Positions 1 to 9,452 of a stretch of DNA of 64,000 nucleotides are shown piece by piece (within the stretch, counting starts at the first letter, position 1; each line of letters starts with the position of its first letter). The notes beneath the pieces were generated by a model. The model was not told the origin of the DNA, did not search any database, and saw only the letters and a list, made by a program, of their open reading frames with translations. Made by a program: the position numbers and the translations under genes. This DNA is from Methanobrevibacter sp. (lineage in GTDB: Archaea; Methanobacteriota; Methanobacteria; Methanobacteriales; Methanobacteriaceae): contig NZ_JAFYHP010000015.1 of the NCBI RefSeq assembly GCF_017539065.1, positions 1-64,000 of the forward strand, given 5' to 3'.

Positions 1-119
1 GGTGTTTCAATATCTACAATTTCATTGTAACCAACGCCTTCTACTCCTTCAACAACCATTAAAGGACCTGAGACTTCAGATACAGTAGTATATTCTCTAG
101 TTTTAATATTTGTATTCAT
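1..119 (-). CDS. atpB: A-type ATP synthase subunit B (partial, N-terminus only)
   Basis: Only the first 39 codons lie in the window; the gene runs off the left edge. The start [20 protein letters not shown] and the following [14 protein letters not shown] match the N-terminal beta-barrel of the non-catalytic B subunit of the archaeal A1 head. The ATG at 119 follows the stop of subunit A by two bases, and a GTGAGG ribosome site lies inside the end of the A gene, so the two are translationally coupled. Identification rests on position in the operon and this short match. Confidence 0.9.
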   Translation of the reverse strand, partial: MNTNIKTREYTTVSEVSGPLMVVEGVEGVGYNEIVDIET

Positions 120-121
120 TT

Positions 122-1864
122 TTAAGCCTCACTGCATTGTTTAGTAATTGCTGCTTGTATTTCTGCAACTTTTTCATCAAATACATCTTGTGGGATGTAT
201 TTCATTTTACCGATTTCTTCTTTTACAGGTAATGCAACAATATTTGCAATTGGAGCACCTCTGTTTACAGCTGCAAGAGATTCATCGTAGAACTTAAGAA
301 TAGTTTTTAACATTTTGTACTGTTTATCAGGAGCACAGTATGTATCTACGTCATCAAATGCATTTTGTTGTAAGAAGTCTTCTCTTAACATACGGGTAGC
401 TTCTAATGTAGCTTGGTCGGTTTCAGGTAATGCGTCAGGACCGACTAATTGTACAATTTCTTGTAACTCGGATTCTTTTTGTAACAAACTCATAGCTTTG
501 TCACGAGTTGCTCTCCAGTCTGCCGCTACATTTTCTGCGTACCATCCTTCAATACTGTCAATGTACAAGGAATAACTTTGCAACCAGTCGATTGAAGGGA
601 AGTGACGTTTATCTGCAAGAGATGCATCTAACGCCCAGAACACTTTACAGATACGTAATGTGTTTTGTGTAACAGGTTCAGATAAGTCCCCACCAGGAGG
701 TGATACTGCACCGACTACGGAAATAGATGCTATTTTTGATTCTGTACCAATAGTTTCTACCCTTCCAGCTCTTTCGTAGAATTGAGCTAATCTTGATGCT
801 AAGTATGCAGGGTAACCTTCTTCCCCAGGCATTTCTTCTAATCTTCCTGAAATCTCCCTCATAGCTTCAGCCCATCTTGAAGTTGAGTCCGCCATGAGCG
901 CTACGTCGTAACCTTGGTCACGGTAGTATTCAGCAATAGTCATACCAGTATATACACATGCTTCACGAGCTGCTACCGGCATGTTGGAAGTGTTAGCAAT
1001 AAGAACAGTTCTGTCCATCAATGGGTTTCCTGTTTTAGGGTCGTCGAGGAATGGGAATTCGGTAAGTACGTCAGTCATTTCGTTACCACGTTCTCCACAT
1101 CCGATATATACAACGATGTCTGCGTCTGCCCATTTAGCTAATTGTTGTTGTGTAACAGTTTTACCTGATCCGAAAGGACCTGGAATAGCTGCTGCCCCAC
1201 CTTTAGCTACACTGAAGAAAGTGTCTTGTGCCCTTTGACCAGTGACTAATGGTATATCTGGGTCTAATTTTCTTACATATGGACGACTTTTCTTTACAGG
1301 CCATTTTTGGAGCATTTGAACTTTTTCGCCGCCTACTTCAGCGATGTCTTCGAGTACAGTGTATTCACCTTCAGCTGCAATTTCAGTTACTTCACCTTCT
1401 AATGTTGGAGGCACCATAATTTTGTGTAAAACTGCAGTGGTTTCCTGTACTTCACCAAGTACATCACCGGCTTTTAAAACATCTCCGACTTTTGCTACTG
1501 GTTTAAATGCCCATTTTTTCTCTTTGTTGATGGAATCTACATCAATTCCTCTTGCAATGAAATCACCAGACACTTCTCTGATGATTCTTAAAGGTCTTTG
1601 AATACCATCGTAAATAGAACTCATAATACCTGGACCGAGTTCTACGGACAATGGACCTCCAGTACATTCAACTACTTCACCCGGTTGGATACCGGCTGTT
1701 TCTTCATATACTTGGATAGTTGCGGTGTCACCTTCAAGCTCGATAATTTCTCCGATAAGCTTTTCATCACCTACTCTTACCATCTCAAGCATCTGAGCCC
1801 CTCTCATACCATCTGCGATAATAACAGGCCCAGCAATCTTAATAATATTTCCTTCAATAATCAT
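122..1864 (-). CDS. atpA: A-type ATP synthase catalytic subunit A
   Basis: Catalytic subunit of the A1 head, three copies alternating with B, making ATP from ADP and phosphate with ion flow through the membrane part. The 580 residues are normal for the family. The P-loop GPFGSGKT lies at 229-236, and the extra 'non-homologous' segment typical of A/V-type A subunits lies at about 110-190. The start [10 protein letters not shown] overlaps the stop of subunit F in an ATGA, with a GGTTAA-type ribosome site. No intein interrupts the P-loop, although inteins occur there in some archaeal homologs. Confidence 0.98.
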   Translation of the reverse strand: MIIEGNIIKIAGPVIIADGMRGAQMLEMVRVGDEKLIGEIIELEGDTATIQVYEETAGIQPGEVVECTGGPLSVELGPGIMSSIYDGIQRPLRIIREVSGDFIARGIDVDSINKEKKWAFKPVAKVGDVLKAGDVLGEVQETTAVLHKIMVPPTLEGEVTEIAAEGEYTVLEDIAEVGGEKVQMLQKWPVKKSRPYVRKLDPDIPLVTGQRAQDTFFSVAKGGAAAIPGPFGSGKTVTQQQLAKWADADIVVYIGCGERGNEMTDVLTEFPFLDDPKTGNPLMDRTVLIANTSNMPVAAREACVYTGMTIAEYYRDQGYDVALMADSTSRWAEAMREISGRLEEMPGEEGYPAYLASRLAQFYERAGRVETIGTESKIASISVVGAVSPPGGDLSEPVTQNTLRICKVFWALDASLADKRHFPSIDWLQSYSLYIDSIEGWYAENVAADWRATRDKAMSLLQKESELQEIVQLVGPDALPETDQATLEATRMLREDFLQQNAFDDVDTYCAPDKQYKMLKTILKFYDESLAAVNRGAPIANIVALPVKEEIGKMKYIPQDVFDEKVAEIQAAITKQCSEA

Positions 1865-2178
1865 TTAACCATCTCTACCCCGATAACTCTTTTAATAAGG
1901 TCATTTATTTGATCAGATGATCCTCCTGAGGACCCATCTTTATCAGGTATTTCAATTATCATTGGTAATACATCAGAACCAATTTTCCTATTAATATGCT
2001 CTCTTATTTCATTTGCCATTAATTGAGTAATGATAATAATTGAAAGTTCTTCATCTAAAAATTTATCAAAAGCTGCGATAGCCTCTTCAGGAGTATTTAC
2101 TACTTCTGCTCTTTTGACACCACCTAATCTAAATCCGGAAACAGTGTCAATATCACCTATAATTGCTACTGAACTCAT
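1861..2178 (-). CDS. atpF: A-type ATP synthase subunit F
   Basis: Central-stalk subunit of 105 residues that binds subunit D in the rotor. The N-terminus [20 protein letters not shown] is the typical Rossmann-like start of the family, followed by an alternating alpha/beta body and a charged tail ([13 protein letters not shown]) before the C-terminal helix. Its ATG overlaps the stop of subunit C by four bases and its own stop overlaps the start of subunit A, so C, F and A are translationally coupled. Confidence 0.95.
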   Translation of the reverse strand: MSSVAIIGDIDTVSGFRLGGVKRAEVVNTPEEAIAAFDKFLDEELSIIIITQLMANEIREHINRKIGSDVLPMIIEIPDKDGSSGGSSDQINDLIKRVIGVEMVK

Positions 2179-3329
2179 ATTAACATCTCCATGATTTTAG
2201 AATTAGGGAAGTCTGCTTCTCTTTTTGCTCTTGCAATAATTTTTAAATTCTTAATTTCATTTTCTTTTTGACTTAAATAACCAATAATTGGACCAATACC
2301 TAATGGTTTTTTAGAAGCTAAAGATTTTGAATAATCTGAAGTGTAACCATCTAATGCTTTTTCGAATACTGCTACTGAACCAGTTTCGTTATATACTGGC
2401 ATTACATCAGTTAAAGCATCAGCATATTTTGTTCCTTCTAAACCAGAAACGATATTTGTAACGTCTGGAGATTCCATTAAATCTTTTAGTTTCCAATCAC
2501 GTAATTGGTATCCTTCCTCTAATATATAAGGGGCGATTGCATCATAATCAAGGCCATCTTGTTTTGCCCTTATAATTAGTTTAAGATTAGCTACATCAAC
2601 TTGAGTTCCAACATATGAATATAAAATTTGTTTATTTTCATCGGAAGGAACATCAGAAGAACGTAATAATTTGCCTAAATAATATTTATCTAAAGCAGAT
2701 TCTAAAGGAAGAACCATATTAGTTTCTTCATATTGTGGAAGAGCATCTTCTAGAGCTGCTGCGTATTCAGTGCCGTCCAAACTGGTTACAATATCAGTAA
2801 CAGTTTCGGTGTCAGCTAATGAATCCAATTCGTCGTATAGTGATCCGCTAGGAATTAACAATTCCCTTGTTTCTTCCGGACCGAGACCAACTTCCTTAGC
2901 GGTTAAAAGACTTTTGATGTTGTCGATATCTGATTTTTTAGACATTACAACAAAAGGATCTTTTATGTCCTTAGGAGCTACTCTTGCAACGAAATCATAA
3001 GTGTTAGCACGTTCTACGTCTAATGCTTTATCGAGCGGATAAGCATCTAAAACATCAGCATATTCAGGAACACCTTTGAGATAGTTTTCAACTTCTTCAA
3101 CATCGTTGGTTTCAACGAGTTCGGAAATTTGTTTTTCATCAAATAATCTTCCTTTTCTAGCTCTTACTCTTGCACTTGGGTTAAGATAAGGATAAATGTC
3201 CAAAATTGGTCTGGATGTAATGATTACAACTACTGCACCTACAACAAGGACTGCTAAGATACAAAATACAAGAAATGTTTCTTGTGTAAGTCCTACAGAA
3301 CTTATTAAGGTAGCAATTCCATCTGCCAT
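2175..3329 (-). CDS. atpC: A-type ATP synthase subunit C
   Basis: Subunit C (yeast V-ATPase d homolog), 384 residues, couples the central stalk to the membrane c-ring. The body is helical with the family's internal threefold repeat, seen here as similar blocks (for example ALEDALPQYEETN and ALTDVMPVYNETG). An N-terminal hydrophobic helix at about 15-40 (FLVFCILAVLVVGAVVVIIT) makes the protein longer than the soluble core of some homologs. It lies 15 bases after subunit E. The family is clear; the role of the N-terminal helix is inference. Confidence 0.94.
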   Translation of the reverse strand: MADGIATLISSVGLTQETFLVFCILAVLVVGAVVVIITSRPILDIYPYLNPSARVRARKGRLFDEKQISELVETNDVEEVENYLKGVPEYADVLDAYPLDKALDVERANTYDFVARVAPKDIKDPFVVMSKKSDIDNIKSLLTAKEVGLGPEETRELLIPSGSLYDELDSLADTETVTDIVTSLDGTEYAAALEDALPQYEETNMVLPLESALDKYYLGKLLRSSDVPSDENKQILYSYVGTQVDVANLKLIIRAKQDGLDYDAIAPYILEEGYQLRDWKLKDLMESPDVTNIVSGLEGTKYADALTDVMPVYNETGSVAVFEKALDGYTSDYSKSLASKKPLGIGPIIGYLSQKENEIKNLKIIARAKREADFPNSKIMEMLI

Positions 3330-3344
3330 AATTTATCCTCCTAA

Positions 3345-3962
3345 TTATTTAAATAATATTTCAGCAACTTCACTACGTAAGATACTTTTAAATCTTTCTA
3401 ATCTAGCTTCAATTGTGTTATTTACTTCAATATCTCCATTAGCGGTTTTTAAGATAGCGCCGCCAATTGCATTAATAGGTTCACCTAAGGTAAAGTTAAT
3501 ACCACCTAATTCAAAAGAGTCTGAACCTTGTGAAGATAAGTCGTCTTTAATTTTCTGTGTATCAGCTTCATTTAATTGTAAGATTAAATCATTACCGCCG
3601 AGTTCTTCAGCAGCTTCTTTAATCATTTTACTTAATGATTCTTTGTATTCTTCGTCACCAGAAGAAGCTTTGATTTTTAATTCTCCAACAGCTTGATTAA
3701 AAGCCGCTTCGATAACTTCTTCTTTAGCGCCTAATTCTGCTCTACGAGCATTCATCTTAGCTTCAGAGATAATTTGCTGATATCTCATATCAGATTGTTT
3801 TTTACCATTTTCCAAAATTTTTGTTTTTTCGGCTTCAGCAGTTTTTTCTGCACTTGCATTAATTTGTGAAACTTCTGCATTAGCATCTTGAATGATTAAA
3901 TCAGCTTTCTCTTGGGCTACAGACATAATGCTTTCAACAATTTTACTTGTGCCTGAGCTCAT
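3345..3962 (-). CDS. atpE: A-type ATP synthase subunit E
   Basis: Peripheral-stalk subunit, 205 residues, which pairs with subunit H to hold the A1 head against rotation. Residues 1-100 form a long charged coiled coil rich in Ala, Glu and Lys; the C-terminal half is the globular domain that contacts the A/B head (LGGINFTLGEPINAIGGAIL). It lies 13 bases after subunit K and 15 bases before subunit C. Confidence 0.95.
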   Translation of the reverse strand: MSSGTSKIVESIMSVAQEKADLIIQDANAEVSQINASAEKTAEAEKTKILENGKKQSDMRYQQIISEAKMNARRAELGAKEEVIEAAFNQAVGELKIKASSGDEEYKESLSKMIKEAAEELGGNDLILQLNEADTQKIKDDLSSQGSDSFELGGINFTLGEPINAIGGAILKTANGDIEVNNTIEARLERFKSILRSEVAEILFK

Positions 3963-3975
3963 ATAAACTGCCTCC

Positions 3976-4461
3976 TTAACCTAAGATTCCACCGAATACC
4001 ATAAGTAAAATAGCAATCAAGAAACCGTAAATAGCTTGTGTCTCTGGTAATGCAGAGAAAATAATACCACGAGCAAACATATCATTGTCTTCTACGATAG
4101 CGCCGACAGAGGATGCTGCTGCCATACCTTGTCCCATACCGGAACCTAAACCAGCAAAACCAATGGATGCACCTACACCAATAGCTACAATACCTGCTTC
4201 AGTAGGTAATCCTTGTCCTCCACCTAATAATCCTGAGAATACTAATAATAAGATTGCAACCAAGAAACCGTAAATAGCCTGAGTTTCTGGTAATGCAGAG
4301 AAAATAATACCTCTTGCAAACATGTCATTGTCTTCTGCAACTGCACCTACAGAACCAGCAGCTGCCATACCTTGACCTAAACCGGAACCTAATCCGGCAA
4401 AACCAATTGCTACTCCAGCACCAATAGCTGCTAAAGCAGTACCTAAAGCAATTTCTACCAT
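3976..4461 (-). CDS. atpK: A-type ATP synthase subunit K (duplicated c subunit, four TM helices)
   Basis: Rotor-ring proteolipid of 161 residues, made of two fused hairpins (about 1-78 and 84-161), so four membrane helices. The hairpins are nearly identical around the ion site: both carry EDNDMFARGIIFSALPETQ followed by AIYGFL, and both keep the ion-binding Glu in PETQ. The polar ligands around this Glu are those expected for sodium coupling; sodium use by the Methanobrevibacter ruminantium enzyme has been reported. Which ion is used here is inference. The AT-rich 63-base gap upstream could hold an extra promoter for this high-copy subunit, but none is clear. Confidence 0.95.
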   Translation of the reverse strand: MVEIALGTALAAIGAGVAIGFAGLGSGLGQGMAAAGSVGAVAEDNDMFARGIIFSALPETQAIYGFLVAILLLVFSGLLGGGQGLPTEAGIVAIGVGASIGFAGLGSGMGQGMAAASSVGAIVEDNDMFARGIIFSALPETQAIYGFLIAILLMVFGGILG

Positions 4462-4524
4462 ATTTATTCACCTTTGAAATAATATTGATTTTTTAAATTT
4501 AATTTAAGATATAAATGAAAAATT

Positions 4525-6525
4525 TTATTTAATTTTTGTAAATGTTCTTTTTGCTTTGAAAGCTTCAAATTTACCTTTACCTTCTTCAAAGAATTGTGCG
4601 AAGAACTCTACATAGTTAAGACGTAAAGCGTTAATAAATGCACCTAATACTTGGAAAGCGAAGTTTGCTATATGACCGAATATGAAAACGATTACTGCAA
4701 GTACAATTCCTGCAAATGGAACCATTTGATCAAGCATTTGTGCTAAGATGTTTACAGTCATAGCAATACCACCGGTAGCTAAACATAATGCTAAAAGACG
4801 AGCAAAGGATAAAACATCTCCCAAGAATCCGAAGATATCCATTAATCCGAATGCACCATTAGCCCAAATTAATATTCCAATAGCTGCAAGTATTAAAATT
4901 CCACCTAATGCCATACCAATCATGCCGATTGCAGGCATCATATATCCTAAAACAAGTAAAAGTAATCCTGCTTCAAATACAAACCAACAAATTTGAGAAC
5001 CTAAAGCCTCTTTAGTCCTTCCGTATCTCAAGTTGTTAATAGCACCTAATATGAATCCAATATTGACGTATATTAAACCAACAGCAATAGCTATTATCAA
5101 AATGGTTTCAGGATGTTTGAATGCTTCAACAGGAGCGAATACGGTTGGCAAACGGAACCCAGCGATTCTTTCTGGGAAGTCCCCAATAAAACCATTGGTT
5201 ATCAAACCCAGTACTACGGCCCACAGACCTGACCAGATTAAAATCCAACCGAATGAATGCATTGATTCTTTGATTTTACCAAGACCTTTCAATAATACTA
5301 CACCAATAGCTGCTACAACCAAACCATATACTGCATCGGTTAAACAGAAACCGAAGAAGAATGGGAAAGTAATTGCAACAAATATTGTTGGATCAATCGC
5401 ATTATAACGTACTGGAGCGTACATATCTACGAGGTATTCGAAAGGTTTTGCATACCATCCATTTTGTTGTAAAATAGGAACATTCTCATCATCTGTACCT
5501 TCAACTTCAATTGTTTCAAAGGCACAATGTCCGTCAGAACTCTTTTCAACTATTTGTTCGACTTTTTCAGTGTCTTCTACAGGCACCCATGCTTCAAGTA
5601 CATAAGCATCTTTAGTTTGAACAAAGGATGAAAGAATCTCGTTCTTTTCTTTTTCATTTTCTAATTGTTCTTTGAGAGCCAATATGTCATCGTCCCATTG
5701 TTCTGCAACTGCCCTTAATTCAGTTTTGACTGAAGCACGTTCAGATTCGATGGTTGATAATCTTGAATCGGCATTTGAAATGATTTGTTGAGGAGTACCT
5801 TCAACATTACCTACATCAATTTTCTCAAAGTCAAATTTACGAAGTGTTGAATAAACATCATCACTTAATTCTTTTAATGTTACTACGACAATAATTTCAC
5901 TTTCTTTATCATCCGCAGGAACAGTAAAAATATCTAATTCGTCTGTCAATTTACTTAATTCGTTTTTGATTTCTGAAGCAGATTCAGCATTAATCCTTCC
6001 AACAGTAGTAGAAGTGTACTTTGAATCTTTTAAGTCAGCTAAGTTCATGTCAAAATTAGATAAGCGATTAGCCAAACTTTTATTAGACTGTAGTTCACTT
6101 GTTTCAGCGTCGAGTGCGGATAATTTTTCTTCTATAACACCTGTTTTGGCTTCCACTTGACCTAGAGTGTCTTCAGCTTTTGCAATAAAAGCTTCAGTGT
6201 CTAACTTCTCAACTTCCTTTTGAACAGGCATATCTGGACTAATAAAAGACATTAATGTGTCCTTTAACCCATGGCCTTCTGATAAAGAATTACCTAATAA
6301 ATCAGATATACCGTTTGTTTTCATGAGAAGAGAAGATAATTTACCAGTAAATGGAGTAGCTTTAGCAGGAGTTACTAATTCCGCTAATTCAGGATCTTGC
6401 TGAATGCTTTCAGAAATATCGCTGATTTGTATAAGCCCTGATTCGTGGAGCGCATCCACTGTAGGACCCACATACTCTTCCAGCGTAACTATTCTAATTT
6501 TTCGCATTCTAGCTGTCTTGAACAT
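4525..6525 (-). CDS. atpI: A-type ATP synthase subunit I (stator a-like subunit)
   Basis: Membrane stator subunit of 666 residues that forms the ion path against the c-ring. The N-terminal half (1-370) is soluble with coiled-coil stretches and binds the peripheral stalks. The C-terminal half holds about seven or eight membrane helices, starting near YNAIDPTIFVAITFPFFFGF. The essential Arg is expected in the penultimate helix region; LSFARLLALCLATGGIA near 570 is the likely site. It follows subunit H by 11 bases. Confidence 0.96.
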   Translation of the reverse strand: MFKTARMRKIRIVTLEEYVGPTVDALHESGLIQISDISESIQQDPELAELVTPAKATPFTGKLSSLLMKTNGISDLLGNSLSEGHGLKDTLMSFISPDMPVQKEVEKLDTEAFIAKAEDTLGQVEAKTGVIEEKLSALDAETSELQSNKSLANRLSNFDMNLADLKDSKYTSTTVGRINAESASEIKNELSKLTDELDIFTVPADDKESEIIVVVTLKELSDDVYSTLRKFDFEKIDVGNVEGTPQQIISNADSRLSTIESERASVKTELRAVAEQWDDDILALKEQLENEKEKNEILSSFVQTKDAYVLEAWVPVEDTEKVEQIVEKSSDGHCAFETIEVEGTDDENVPILQQNGWYAKPFEYLVDMYAPVRYNAIDPTIFVAITFPFFFGFCLTDAVYGLVVAAIGVVLLKGLGKIKESMHSFGWILIWSGLWAVVLGLITNGFIGDFPERIAGFRLPTVFAPVEAFKHPETILIIAIAVGLIYVNIGFILGAINNLRYGRTKEALGSQICWFVFEAGLLLLVLGYMMPAIGMIGMALGGILILAAIGILIWANGAFGLMDIFGFLGDVLSFARLLALCLATGGIAMTVNILAQMLDQMVPFAGIVLAVIVFIFGHIANFAFQVLGAFINALRLNYVEFFAQFFEEGKGKFEAFKAKRTFTKIK

Positions 6526-6536
6526 ATAATCTCACA

Positions 6537-6851
6537 CTACAAAATATTTTTGACAATAATAGAAGCAGCTTCATCTACATTTGCCATAGATTTGTCTTTA
6601 ATGGATTTCACATCCAATTTGGACTGTTCGGCAATAGATTGTGCTTCTTTTTTAGCTTTATCTTCTGCATCAAAAACAGTATCGTTAGCTTCATCTTCAG
6701 CTTGCAACTTAGCCATAGAAATAATTTCTTCAGCTTTAACTTTGGACTCAGCGATTAAATCTTTTGATTTAACTTCTGAATCAGCAATAAGTTGCTCAGC
6801 ATCGGATTCAGCTTTTTTTATCATTGCGATTGCGTCTGATATCTCTGCCAT
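6537..6851 (-). CDS. atpH: A-type ATP synthase subunit H
   Basis: First gene of the operon, 104 residues, the coiled-coil partner of subunit E in the peripheral stalks. Almost the whole protein is an Ala/Glu/Lys/Asp-rich helix without membrane segments, as usual for the family. The start MAEISDAIAMIKKAES is preceded by a strong GGTGAT ribosome site at 6857-6862. Confidence 0.9.
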   Translation of the reverse strand: MAEISDAIAMIKKAESDAEQLIADSEVKSKDLIAESKVKAEEIISMAKLQAEDEANDTVFDAEDKAKKEAQSIAEQSKLDVKSIKDKSMANVDEAASIIVKNIL

Positions 6852-6856
6852 AATTA

Positions 6857-6897
6857 ATCACCATGGTGTATTTATTTTTGTTGAGCAATATATATAT
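6857..6897 (-). promoter_or_regulatory. Promoter and ribosome site of the ATP synthase operon
   Basis: On the minus strand a TATATATAT box (6889-6897) lies about 40 bases before the subunit H start, followed by GGTGAT at 6857-6862. This spacing predicts transcription start near 6868 and a leader of about 15-20 bases. No other operon promoter is evident between here and subunit B. Confidence 0.55.
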
Positions 6898-7002
6898 CTT
6901 TTACTATTAAATTTTGTTTAGAGTTTGTAAAATTTAATTTTGAATAAAAAAAAGTATTTAAAAAAGAAAATTTGCATGAAAATATCGGATAAAAAAAAGA
7001 AT

Positions 7003-7021
7003 AAGAGATAATTAAATTATC
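7003..7021 (-). terminator. Hairpin plus T-run terminator after the 7017 gene
   Basis: GATAATT-A-AATTATC at 7007-7021 forms a seven-base-pair stem overlapping the stop of the four-TM protein. Downstream on the minus strand comes a run rich in T (TTCTTTTTTTTATCC). This separates that gene from the ATP synthase operon. Confidence 0.5.
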
Positions 7022-7367
7022 TATAAAACCATTTCAATATAGCAGGAGGTAACTTTTGCAAATAAGCAAGAATTGCTATTAAGACAATAATTAACCCAAC
7101 AATTACGAACTCTAAACTGTATGGATAATCAAGTAACATATACCCGCTTACCCCTATAACAATACCCTCAAAAAAGAATACAGCCTTGGTCCAACTTGGA
7201 TTGAATAATATGATGAAGTAAGCAACAGCTATTAAAATCAGTATAATTGCAGTAGCCATCACATCAGTTGTAATTGGTTGGTGTCTTAAGAATGGAGCAA
7301 TTGCCCAAACAATTAACACTAATGCTAACAGTACCCCTAATAATTTAAACATCTTAACATTTGCCAT
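7017..7367 (-). CDS. Small four-TM membrane protein of unknown function
   Basis: 116 residues with four predicted membrane helices (about 8-27, 38-55, 62-80 and 85-105) separated by very short loops. A basic C-terminus (LKWFYR) suggests that end is cytoplasmic. No family motif was recognised. It lies upstream of the ATP synthase operon on the same strand but is separated by 165 bases containing a terminator and a new promoter, so no functional link is claimed. Confidence 0.6.
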   Translation of the reverse strand: MANVKMFKLLGVLLALVLIVWAIAPFLRHQPITTDVMATAIILILIAVAYFIILFNPSWTKAVFFFEGIVIGVSGYMLLDYPYSLEFVIVGLIIVLIAILAYLQKLPPAILKWFYR

Positions 7368-7430
7368 AATAACACTTAGTTTTTAATTTAATCTTCATGA
7401 TATTTATATGATTTTATCTTAACTAATATC

Positions 7431-7757
7431 ATGGAACGAGCAGTATGGATAATTTTAAACAAAAATTTTTCACTCACATTGGATGGTGAAGTAAAAGACG
7501 ATAAAGTTATTGATAAGAAGTTCTCACCCGGCGAAGATATTTGGACTAATGAGATTCCTATCTTGGGTTTTAGTGACGAAAATGTTCAAAAGGATTATGA
7601 CGAGTTCATATCCGACATATTCACATTGTTTGCAGAACCTACCGCCAATGAAGTATTCATCAATGCAAAGATAGGTGAGGAATCCGAGTATCTTAATTGT
7701 AAAAATCCCTTATTAATAAGAAAAATAGAAGAGTATCATGTTGATGAAATTATATAA
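7431..7757 (+). CDS. Conserved-looking acidic protein of unknown function
   Basis: 108 residues, acidic, no membrane segment and no recognised domain. It starts MERAVWIILNKNFSLTLDGE. A TTTATATGAT element about 25 bases before the ATG, with no ribosome site between, suggests a leaderless transcript. Its end overlaps the convergent gene at 7750 by eight bases. The steady codon pattern and proper start support a real gene. Confidence 0.55.
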   Translation: MERAVWIILNKNFSLTLDGEVKDDKVIDKKFSPGEDIWTNEIPILGFSDENVQKDYDEFISDIFTLFAEPTANEVFINAKIGEESEYLNCKNPLLIRKIEEYHVDEII

Positions 7758-8088
7758 GTGCAGTAGCCTTTTTTAGTATTTCATCCATATTACTAAATTC
7801 CAATGGTTCTCCATTATCTCCAACTGTTTCTGTTGTAATCAATACATGTGGGGAAGCCCATAAAAAAGAATATGCAAAATATGCTACATTAATGAAAATT
7901 AGTATTCCAATAAAGCTCAAAGCAGTTATCAAACAAACTGCATGAATTAAAAGATTTCCATACCTTCTTTTTTTCATCAGGATATAATTATCCTGTTCTT
8001 CAATCTTTTTAAATTTATTTTGAGACAATTCCTCGGAAATCTCTTCCATTTCTTTAGAATTGTCTGCATGCAATATAAATAAATCCAT
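7750..8088 (-). CDS. Small protein with two membrane helices, unknown function
   Basis: 112 residues. The first 45 are a soluble acidic alpha/beta stretch (MDLFILHADNSKEMEEISEE), followed by two membrane helices at about 50-68 and 70-85 and a soluble tail. No family was recognised. It begins one base after the nitroreductase stop with a GGATT ribosome site, so it is probably the last gene of that transcript. Confidence 0.55.
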   Translation of the reverse strand: MDLFILHADNSKEMEEISEELSQNKFKKIEEQDNYILMKKRRYGNLLIHAVCLITALSFIGILIFINVAYFAYSFLWASPHVLITTETVGDNGEPLEFSNMDEILKKATALI

Positions 8089-8089
8089 T

Positions 8090-8599
8090 TTAATCCATAT
8101 AAACTACAAATTCGTCTAATTCTTTTCTTGGAGTGTCCCTTGGTTCAGCATTACCATATCCCAATGGAGTAAATAAGACCGCTTCCTCATTTTCATCCAA
8201 GTTTAAAAATTCATGAGCTTTATTTTTCTTAAATGCACCAATATAACAAGTTCCAAGGCCAACATCAGTTGCTGCAAGAATCATGTGATCCATTACGATT
8301 GTTGCATCAATATCAGCAATGTTTTTTTGATCCCATGGTCTAGTCCATGCTTGGTCTTTTATACCCACTACACATAACACATAAGGCGCTTCGACAAACC
8401 ATTTAGCTCCATAAATTTCAGATAGCTCTTCTTTATACTTTTTAGTATCAATTACATAGACTTTAAATGGTTGATTATTTACACCTGTTGGTGCAATTGT
8501 TGCTGCTTTTAAGACATATTCCAGTTTTTCTGGTTCCACTTCTTTATCTAAATATCCTCTTACACTGTATCTTTCGTTAATAACGTCAATAAATTCCAT
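8090..8599 (-). CDS. Nitroreductase-family flavoprotein
   Basis: FMN-dependent NAD(P)H oxidoreductase fold of 169 residues, a short member of the family. The N-terminus carries the FMN-phosphate motif RYSVRGY (about 10-16) and the usual second motif APTGVNNQPFKVYVID. The late LGLGTCYIGAF-like stretch and LGYGNAEP complete the fold. Its GGGAT ribosome site overlaps the stop of the citrate-synthase-like gene, so it is cotranscribed with that gene. The substrate cannot be told; a ferredoxin-, F420- or NADPH-linked reduction in the same pathway is only a possibility. Confidence 0.85.
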   Translation of the reverse strand: MEFIDVINERYSVRGYLDKEVEPEKLEYVLKAATIAPTGVNNQPFKVYVIDTKKYKEELSEIYGAKWFVEAPYVLCVVGIKDQAWTRPWDQKNIADIDATIVMDHMILAATDVGLGTCYIGAFKKNKAHEFLNLDENEEAVLFTPLGYGNAEPRDTPRKELDEFVVYMD

Positions 8600-8603
8600 T
8601 TTA

Positions 8604-9398
8604 TCATCCCATGTATTCTACATCATCAAGGTCGCAAAACCTTCTAAACTCTTCTTCATCCATTTTTTCTTCATGAATATGTGCTATAATTCCTGGAAGT
8701 CTGCCTATCATAAATATTCCAAGACCTAACTCCGGTTCAAATCCCAAATCAGACAATAATGCTGCATTTGCACCGTCAACATTTAAACGGATGCCTTTCT
8801 TTTCAAAAACCAAATCCTGAAGTGCCAATGCCAATTTGACATGGGGACCTATGAACCCTTCATTGATGGCGATGTCTATTAATTTGTCCGCCCTTGGGTC
8901 GACATTATGATATCTGTGGCCAAATCCTGGAATCTTTCTGTCCTTAAGGATATATTCATTATGAATTTCGATAGCTAAACTTGCAATCTGCTTATTGTCA
9001 ATGTCCGGATCGTCAATCAAATGTGCTGAACCGATTTTGGATTGATATAATTCCATTGCTTTTTCAATAGCTCCTGCATGTTTATGTCCAAAAGATAAAA
9101 ATGCCCCTGCGGCCGCTGAATTCATCGGTGATCCTGAAGAGGCAATCAAACGTGCGGTTTGAGTGCTTGGGGGAGTTACACCATGGTCACAAAAAGAAAC
9201 TAAAACATGATTGAAAATTTTACTCTCTTTAAGAGATGGCAATCTGCCTTTTAGGAGTAGAAATACCATATCCCCATACCTTATTTTTTCAATCAAATCT
9301 CTTTGATTATATCCTCGAGTTACAATTTTATTTTCTTCAACTCGAGTAATCGCAGTTTTTAAAGACTTTGGATTAACCTTGAAATTATTTTCTTGCAT
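8604..9398 (-). CDS. Short citrate-synthase-fold protein, probable citryl-CoA lyase type
   Basis: 264 residues, against about 370-430 for true citrate synthases; the missing part is from the large domain. The active-site residues are kept: His72 (CDHGVTPPST), His107 (FGHKHAGA), His161 in GFGHRYHNVDPRA and Asp208 in NVDGANAALL. The length and pattern match stand-alone citryl-CoA lyases and the C-terminal part of ATP-citrate lyase. It may therefore cleave (or form) a citryl-CoA-like thioester. It sits in the carboxylic-acid cluster after the fumarase-like gene, from which a 54-base gap with a TATATATG element separates it, so it may also have its own promoter. Confidence 0.8.
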   Translation of the reverse strand: MQENNFKVNPKSLKTAITRVEENKIVTRGYNQRDLIEKIRYGDMVFLLLKGRLPSLKESKIFNHVLVSFCDHGVTPPSTQTARLIASSGSPMNSAAAGAFLSFGHKHAGAIEKAMELYQSKIGSAHLIDDPDIDNKQIASLAIEIHNEYILKDRKIPGFGHRYHNVDPRADKLIDIAINEGFIGPHVKLALALQDLVFEKKGIRLNVDGANAALLSDLGFEPELGLGIFMIGRLPGIIAHIHEEKMDEEEFRRFCDLDDVEYMG

Positions 9399-9452
9399 TT
9401 TTTAAACCTTTACACTTGTTAATTTAAAATAATCTTAATTCATATATAAACT

